DNA from: Delphinapterus leucas
Taxonomy: Eukaryota; Chordata; Mammalia; Artiodactyla; Monodontidae
Direction: 5' to 3'
Length of the DNA stretch: 64,000 bases
Assembly (NCBI RefSeq): GCF_002288925.2
Contig: NW_022098076.1
Span: forward strand, 88,990,135-89,054,134
This document shows positions 49,501 to 58,500 of this stretch, one piece after another (the first letter of the stretch is position 1; every line of letters begins with the position of its first letter). Below the pieces are notes generated by a model. It saw only the letters and a program-made list of their open reading frames with translations. It did no database searches and was not told the origin of the DNA. The position numbers were made by a program, and so were the translations under genes.

Positions 49501-52500
49501 CCCTCGGGACGTCTCCACGGTGTCTGTTCTGGTTCCTCCCAGGGGCTGAGCTGCAGCTTCGTGCTGGAGATGGTGAATAACGTCAGAGCTCTGCGCAGCG
49601 AGACGGAGCTGTTGCTGGCGGGGAAGCTGGCCCTGGTGAGCTGGGGGGCCGCTTACTGTGCGCACAGAGGGCAGCCCGCCTCAGCCCAGGATCCCCGGCC
49701 TTGAGAATTCTAGGCCCCCCGTCGGAGGGGCCTCAGAGGCCATCTGAGCTGACGGTGTGGTGATGCTCAAGCCCTCTGGCCGCATCTCGCCACGTCATCT
49801 CCAGGGTGTCCGAGACTGGCAGACGGGACCTCCTGTATTGTAGACGGCGCTCTGCCCCAGACCCCCCAGGTGTGCGGCCACCGCCGTGGCCAGGCTGGCC
49901 GGCCTTTTCCCCGCACCCAGAGTCGGCTGCCTTCCTCGCTCAGCCCTGCAACCTGGCGGATGAGTCAGCCCTGCGGAGGCGTGCAGCTGGAGTTCGAGTG
50001 AACTGCAGAAGCTAGCTCAGGGCAGACCTGAGAGAGCGCCTGGCCAACCTCCTTGTTTTAAAGAACGAGGAGGTGGGAGGTCAAGGAGGCGAAGTCACTA
50101 GAGAACTGCCCTAAGAGTCCAGTTCCACACTCTCATTCCAAAGTACTGCTCTGTCCTGACACATTCCAGCTGCTGCGTCCGCGGCCCCACCATGCTCCCT
50201 GCGCTCTGGTGCAGGCGGGCTGCTCCCCCACTTCCGAGAGAGGGTCCCGAGGAAACCACAGCAGGTGACCTGTCAGCCCTGCTGATGCGATTTTAGACAA
50301 GCTGGGTCTCCCCCATCATTTACGAGAGGAGAGTTTAATTCTCTCACCCGACACTACTTACGAGGGGAGGTTCTGAGTCTGGCCTTTAAGTGGCGTTCTG
50401 GGACTCAGTTTCCTTGCAAGTTTTTAGAAAACTCTCTGAGAGCAGCCCAGCCCCTGGAGCAGACCTTATGTCTGGGTGGGGCTCTGCCATGGCCCCAGCT
50501 CCCTGCCGGTAACCAGCTGTGTCTCTTCCCTCCCTGCCTGGAGCAGCAGTTGGATCCCCCTCAGAAGGAACGGCTCACGGCTGCCCTCGTCGAGATGGAC
50601 CAGCAGCTCAGGAAGCTGGCAGACACCCCCTGGCTGTGCCAGCCCATGGAGCCTGGTGATGAAGAGGTATGTGGGTCACAGGGCTTCAGCGCGGTGTCCC
50701 TGGACACAGTGGCGCTCCCTTCAGTGCCTGAACTCACGTGCTCTGTGCAGCTTTGGAATTAAGATGGTGTTGGTCCTGCAGCCCCTGATCTGGCCTCCCA
50801 CACTTCTCTTTTAAGATGCCTTCAAGGCACAGAGATGAACTTCGGCAGGCAGGAAGGAATTGGGAATTGCTGTTAAGAATGACCCTTGGTGACTGGGGCA
50901 CAAGTTGCCCTCGGCAACAGAACTGCGGGGCTGTCCAGGACATAGGTGGAAAGAAGGCTGAGTCCAGCCCCACTATTTGCCCCCAGTGTGGAGGCACATC
51001 GCTTGGCTAAACAGCAACTTCTTGGGAGTTTGTTGTTGACAGGGGCAGAGTTGCTGTGTTCAAATCACAGTCACGCTTTTCTGTTGTACGTATTTAGAGA
51101 TGCCAGCTTGCGCAGGTCTTATAGCTGGGACAACAGATGGGACCCTGGGCATATGCGCCCTGGGGGTAGTGTCTCCTGAAGCAGGAGAGGCAGGAAGAAG
51201 GCCCTGGAGAAGCGCTTGTTGTTGAGTGGTTGGTTTTTGCGGGCAGCACCTGGAGAGGGGCAAACCCTAGATGGCCTTCCTCTCAGGGGTGGAACAGAGG
51301 TGGGCCAGGAGAAAAGTCCACCAGGTAAAGAACTGCTAGACACATTAGGCGCCCCTGCTGCCGGCTCGATTGTTAGGACCCATGGGCAGCAGTAGGGCGA
51401 GGGGACAGGGGGCCGGCAGTCCAGAGCTCTTCTTGAACATGCAGGCGTTTGTTGACAAATGTGCACCCCACCTGGAAAACTGACTCAGAGGCCTTCCAGC
51501 CAAGAAACAAAACTCAGCAACTGAAGAATGAGGACATTTTGGTTCAGAGGGCCAGGCCAGGCTCATCAAAATTTGTAGTTAATTATAAATATAGAAATAT
51601 CATTTAAAGAAAATTACTAAAACAATAATACGTAAAATATTCAACAAATGTAGCAGTAACCTAGGCCTGTGATTCCAGATTATGTTGTCAAAGCCTGTGA
51701 AGTGTGGGCAGTGCAGTGGGGAGACAGGAAAGAGGACATGGATGGGAGTGAGGGCACATTAAGTCCCTCCCCTTACGGTGGAGGAAGGTTCATGAAAGTT
51801 CTTGACTTTGATAACTAGAGAAAGGTAGTCAATTATGTTTTAAAAACTTAAATGTAGTTTTAAAGGTAGCTTTTAGTAAAATTGAAAAGGTGTATGTCTT
51901 TTTGAATCACCACAAAAGACACAAGCAAAGTGTAGTCTGTATCATAAAAGAAAATAAAAGAAGTAGTAAAGATGGAGCTAACAGCATAAAAATAAGAAAA
52001 TAGGAAATAATATAACTGCTCCTCTTAAAAGCAAATTATTCTTAGATTGTGCTAAAAAAAAAAAAGAAATCTAACCAAATACTAGTCACAGGAGCCCAGT
52101 TTTCTCTTCCATACCCTCAATAAAAAATTGTGACCCAGAAAGATTAAAAATAAAACAATTTCAAGAAAACACAATAAAAAATCCAAAGTAACAATGTAAA
52201 AATAGAATTGCATATACCTAAGGCAGTAAATGATAGAGGATCACTTTATATTGGTAAAAGATAATAACCATATCATTATACTATATATTGTATAATTCTG
52301 AGATAAACTTATGATGGTTATAATGATAAAATCTTGTCCTAATATAGCATTTAAATGAGTTGTATTTCCCAATATGTGAGATTTTTTTCTAATAAGTTTT
52401 TTGTTATTGATTTTTAACTTAATCTCACTGTGTTCAAAGGCAGTTGTTTGTATGTTACCAGTCCTTTGAAATCTGTTGAAACTTACTTTATGGCCCAAAA

Positions 52501-55500
52501 GGTGGTCAGTTTTTATAAATGTACCTTATATCCAGTTGTAATTATTTACGTCATTAAGTCCTTACTTTGTTTTTTATTTTTGTGTCTTCTTGATCTGTCA
52601 GTTACTGTTGAACTCTCTGACCTGTGAATGTAGATGTCTCAATTTATCCTTGTGGTTTTGTGTATATTTGCTATATGTATTTTGAGGTTATGTTATTGGA
52701 TGCATACAAGTTTCATCATTATATAAAGACCTTTATTAATTCTTTTTGCTTTCAAGTCCACTTGTTTGGTATATTCTTTTTCATACTTTCACTTTCACGC
52801 TTTATTTGGAGTGTTGCTCTTATAAATAGCATTGCTAAATTTTGGGTTTTTATTCAGTATAATACTCTGTGTTTTGATTGGAGAGTTCAGTCTATTTACA
52901 TTTATTATGATTCTGATATTTAGATATATTTTTACCATATTTTATGCTTTCTGTTTGTCCCATTTTTTTTTTTTTCTTTGCATTTCTCCTTTTCGATTGA
53001 TGAGTCTCTCCCTCTTCCCACACAATTCTGGTTGTCCCTCTACTAGTTTGGAAGTATGTACTCTTCTGTCTGTTCTTTTAGTGATGACCCCCCAGATTTT
53101 AATCTTTACATGCATAAAATATGTAAAGCTACAACTTCTTGAAATGATAGGAAGCGTCAGAATCCCAATTTTGTAGTGTGAGCTATCCCTATCAGTCTGT
53201 GATTAATCACATAAAACAAACTGTCACAACATCTGAACAAAGCAAGTTGATAGAATACGTATATGTAGAATATATATACAAGTATATATCATGCTTCTCT
53301 ATAGAGAGAATTTTATACTCTGCAAAGAGGGAAAATGCTTTCTTTTCTGTTGCCCATAGGACATTTTGAAAATCTGATCATTTTCTAAACTGGGACTACT
53401 ACTGATGGTATGAAACTCTCTGTTATCGTTGTAGAAATTGAGAGGAAGCGTTTAGAAACTTTGAAGCACTTGAGAGGGAAACTTTATTTACGTTGAAAAT
53501 AATAAATTTTTTTTTATAAATTTATTTATTCATTTATTTTTGGCCGCGTTGTATCTTTGTTGCTGCACTTGGGCTTTCTCTGGTTGCAGCGAGCGGGGGC
53601 TGCTCTTTGTTGCAGTGCGCGGGCTTCTCATCGGGGTGGCTTCTTGTTGCGGAGCATGGGCTCTAGGCACGCGTGGGCTTCAGTAGTTGTGGCATGCGGG
53701 CTCTAGAGCGCAGGCTCAGTAGTTGTGGCACACGGGCTTAGTTGCTCCGCGGCATGTGGGATCTTCCCAGACCAGGGCTTGAACCTGCATCCCCTGCGTT
53801 GGCAGGCAGATTCTTAACCACTGCGCCACCAGGGAAGTCCCGATAAAAAAACTGAGGTTTGTATTTTGTATGCCTTTTGGGGGTTTCATTTTTCTAGTAA
53901 TTTGTTTTACTTTCTTTCATTCAAGTACCAGTACACTATGGAATGGGAATTTTTAACGCTGGTTCTTTTCCAGGGGTAGTTTGAGCAGCACAGCTCTAGA
54001 CCACAAGGAAACCTCAGATACTAACTCAGAACAGAAATTGTGCCAGCTGTGAACCATGGCCCCTGTGCTCCCAGTGCGCTGCCCTGCGCAGGTGGGTCGC
54101 TTCTGCCTCCGTGCAGATTCTTCAGTGAAGACAGGGAGGGCCAGGATTTTCTTTAGTTCACGGGCAGGGTAACAGCTGCTGCAGTGGGAGGCCCACAGCC
54201 TGGTGCCCAGTTGCATGGTGACCAAGCACCTCAGTTTATTTGGGACTGTCAGGTCTTAGTACTAAAAGCCCATGTCTCAGGGATTGTGTGGCTCTAAAGC
54301 TTTAAGCCTAAAAGTGTTTTCAGAACAACTATCACCAAATGCCATGCAGCCACCATGGAAACAAACACAGAGCACCACAAGTCCCCCCTGGATGGCTGAC
54401 CTGAATGCTGCCTGCCTGATGAACCCTCTAAGCCACGTCTAGAGTGGCCCTGGTTTCCAGGGTTCCTAGATGTGGGCTGCTGAGACGGAGCAGATGTTAG
54501 TTCTTGCAGTAGTAGGTGGGAAATAGTACCGATGGCACCTGAGGTTTAGTTGCAACACCGGAAACCTTCTGGAACCAGCTGGGGTGGTGTTACTGCAGGC
54601 ATTCACCCGATGGGGCCTGAGGCCAGAAACCGAGGGCCAGGGGTCCTGGGAGTGAAGGGAAAACCACGCTGGCTCCTGGACTCCTGGTTTCTCCAGCCAA
54701 CTCCGCTGGTGCCTTCCGGCTCAGTGCTGCCACCCTCTGGGACTCCGGCTCGTCCCCCCATGCAAGGCACCAGGAGGAGGTGAAGTGTGAAGGGCAAAGG
54801 GAACCTTGGAGGGGGAGGCACCATATTTCTACTGGCATAAAAATAGGAAAATCATTTATTTGAAAGGAAAAGAAGTGATAGGTCTTTGAGCTGGCTCTTA
54901 GAAAGGAAAGTAAAAAAAAAAAGTCTCCTCTGGCAGATGTAATGGGGGGGGAATGAACAAAATGATAAGGGGGCTATAACAACAGATACAAGCATTAATC
55001 AAGTTACAGCATATACAAAGAAATGACAATGAATCTTACAATCTTGATGAAACTTGATTTTTTCAGAAAATATTTAAATTACACAAATTGAAACCTCAAG
55101 ATATTTTAAAAGGAATAGTCACAGAACAACTTGAAAAAATAAATTTTACTTCCAAAGAGAAAATGTCAAGGAATATATAATTTCCATATATAAGAAAGTG
55201 TCAAAGCTGGAAAAAGATGGACATTGTCCCAGTTCATTTTTTTAAATTGTGGTAGAAAAACACAATTTACCATCTTTGTCATTTTTAAGTGTATAGTTCA
55301 AGTAGTGTTGAGTATATTCACATTGTTAGGAAACAGATCTCCAGAACTTTAAACATTTGCGGTATGCGGGCCTCTCACTCTTGTGGCCTCTCCCGTTGCG
55401 GAGCACAGGCTCCGGATGCGCAGGCTCAGCGGCCATGGCTCACGGGCCCAGCCGCTCCGCGGCATGTGGGATCTTCCCGGACCGGGGCACGAACCCGTGT

Positions 55501-58500
55501 CCCCTGCATCGGCAGGCGGACTCTCAACCACTGCGCCACCAGGGAAGCCCTAAACATTTCATTTTTAAAAAAACAGCACGTTGGATTCCAGACTTCAGTA
55601 TTATCAGTAGATCCCCTGAAGTGATTTCTTTAAATCAAATAGTTGATGAAAGAAGTTCTTAATAACAGAATTCAAGCTGGAGTGTAGGATTAAAGCACCA
55701 TTTTGCGCCCCTGGGGACACGAGATTGATGGAATCAGCAGCTCTGGACCACATGGGGAGTGGGGAGGAGGGAGACGCCTGTCAGAGCCAGAGCGCGAGTT
55801 TTCCTGCAGGGCAGACGCCTGGTCTGTCTACAGGTGGCCCCGAGGAGGAGAGACTGAGCCACAAGAGCTGGGTGTCCCCTGTGAACCCCGTCAGGGTCCT
55901 GATTCAAAGGTTTGCTCCAAAGGTTTATCCACACATATCCAGCTGTGAGGATAAACCTTTGGAGCAGTCGGGGAGATCTGATACAAATGGATTCATGAGA
56001 GCCAAATGAATTCTTGTTAGTGGTATCAGGTGTGACAGTGGTGCCATGAGTATGTTTTCAGAAGAGTATTCTTAGAGTTGCATACTGAAGTACTTAAGGG
56101 TGGAGTAATTTGATGTCTGAAATCTGCTTTTAAAAGGCAGATAACAGGTTGATAATCAGCCACATTCTACTAGTCTCCTCGTCCTACCAGTAGAAGGAAA
56201 TATGCATATTGAAAAAGTTAGAAGTAAATTTAAAGCTCATGTTTGCATTGAAGAAAGAAATTGTAGAGTCAGGAATCGGATTTCATGTGGGTTCTGGAGA
56301 GTACCTGCCTCACACGTGGCCGCCCCTCCTGCAGGCGGCGCTGAGGAGTGAGGGGCGGCTCGTCTTGGGGCCAGCCCGTGACTGTGCTGACCGCCCAGGA
56401 GCTGGAGTTCTTGCGTGGAGCAGCTGTGCGAGAATGGGCGCTTGATGGTTTTGCCAAGAATAAGACATCTGTGAAAACAAGTTTCTTCAGTACTCAGTCA
56501 TTGACTAGAAAATGTCACTGTAAGAGGTCTCTTTCCACGAAGATGACCGTGCAGGGGCATGATGAAGATGGAGGGTCACGACAGTCTGGGTGTGGAGATG
56601 CTTAGTATTTCCAGGCTCTAGGTTGGGTGCAATCCCAGTGAAAATGCCGGTGGAGTTTTTTCAGTGCAACCCGATGTCCCCGTCAGATCTGAAAGTGTGT
56701 CATAAAGCTGCGCAGTCCTAACTGTGCCGGTCACGGTGGGGATGTAGGTAGACAGGGCCCAGGGGCAGAATCCAGGCCGGCGGGGCCAGGAAGAAAGTGG
56801 CACACCTGAAAAATAAGGAAATTACGCTTTATTTGTGAATAGGTTTATACACATTATCAGAACAGGTACGTGTTTGTGTGTGCACAAAATGCTTTACTGG
56901 TGGAGACCCCTGCCCTAGCTTCTGTGAGAATCAGCAGAGAAGGTCCACAGACCCGTGGGGAAGGGGCAGCGATGGCTCTGCCGTGCCCTGGACTGCTCTG
57001 TGGGGAGGTGGCCACCGAGCAGGGACCCCGTCCCCGTGGTGTCCCTCTGACTCCCTTCCCTCCTTGATTCTGCCTCAAGGAACAGATCGCAAGGAAACAG
57101 TGCAAAGTGCAGGAAAAGCTTTATTTAGAAAGATACTCGTGATACTGATAGTCAAAGCCCGCCAGTGCAACGCTGGAAGAGTGGCTGATAACTTACCAAT
57201 CTTGATATGGTCCTGATATTTAAATAATGTATAGAGAGCTTTCTAGTCACATGAGAAATAAACACTGTAAAATGAAAAAAAAAAAGAATATGAAAATAGA
57301 TACTTATCACTGTGAAACCGCTTTTTAAAGGCATTAAAAATCAGCAATAAACACAAGACTAAAAGTCAAGGAAAAGCCCCAGAATAAGAGTATCAGGAAT
57401 GACGTGTCTTCCTAGCTCCGTGCCTGTCTGCTCGAGGGGTGGCTGAGGTCTTGGTGAGCCGGGGTCTGACTCTCAAAGTTTCTCGTTTGCCACACAGAAC
57501 GTGATGCTGGATCTTTCCAAGCGCAGCCGCAGCGGTAAATTCCGCCTGGTGACCAAGTTTAAGAAGGAGAAGAATAACAAGAACAGAGAAGCTCGCAGCA
57601 GCCTGGGAGCCCCGGGTACCTGCCCTCTGCTGTTCTCCTGGCCACCCGGGCTGGGTGGAGCCCAGGCTCTGCTTTCTCCCTGGCCTTGTGCCCGTCCCCG
57701 TCGTCCCGGGGCCACGGCCTCCAGTCATGCCCTGCGTCGACTCGTCTGTGGCTACAGAACTGCACCCCGGCTTTCCCGCTCCACGTGGGAGGCTCACTGG
57801 TGTCACGCCCTGCCCTGAACTTGCTCCTGGTGCAGATTCAGGGTGACAGACAGGCCACCGAGCCGCCTGCCTGCGCTAGATTGGGGCGCGAGGTGGGGAG
57901 GAGACAGCAGAGGTGACAAGACAGAGACACATCTCACACTCCGGCCACACATTGGCCCCCCTGTGCCTGCTTCCTCTGCGGGGCTGCTCGTCCCCCATTA
58001 ATCAGTTCATTGATCAAGGCCCCTGCGCCGGGAACCTGGGCTGCCAGTGGCCCTGGGCCGTGAAATCAATAGAAAATGGCACTAAAGGATGTTTCTCCTC
58101 TGGGTCAGTAAACTGGGGCTTTAGAATCTCCATTCAAAGTGTCGGCCCTGAGCACAGCTGCCCCCAGGCTCTCAGGTGCTGGGCGGCCCCAAACCTGGAT
58201 TTGGGGGTGGCATTTGCTGCCAGTAAGGGTAGCTCCCTTTGATTTTTCTTCTTCGCATGTTTGTCCAGAAATTGGGTTTCTTTGAATGATGGTGGCTCTG
58301 ACTTCATGGAATCTCTGCGTATGTTTCCCTTCCCGCTGTGGGCTGGAAGTGGAATGGACCCCTCTAGAAGGGAGAGGGAAGCTGACCTCAGCCGCAGTCA
58401 GACCCATGTGCCCCTCCTGGCGCAGAAGGCTGCCGGTGACCTGGCAGGAACAGACAGCAGCTTCTGCAGCAGCTCCCCTTCTCTTTCTGCACAGCCTGGG

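Larger units (their letters stand above)
50667..57497 (+). other. DGKD: Large DGKD intron, 6.8 kb
   Basis: Holds AT-rich sequence (51570-52230, unassigned), an antisense L1, two CHR SINEs, another L1 piece and the 18-bp inverted repeat. 53850-55230 and 55970-57490 look unique. No additional exon recognised. Confidence 0.75.
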
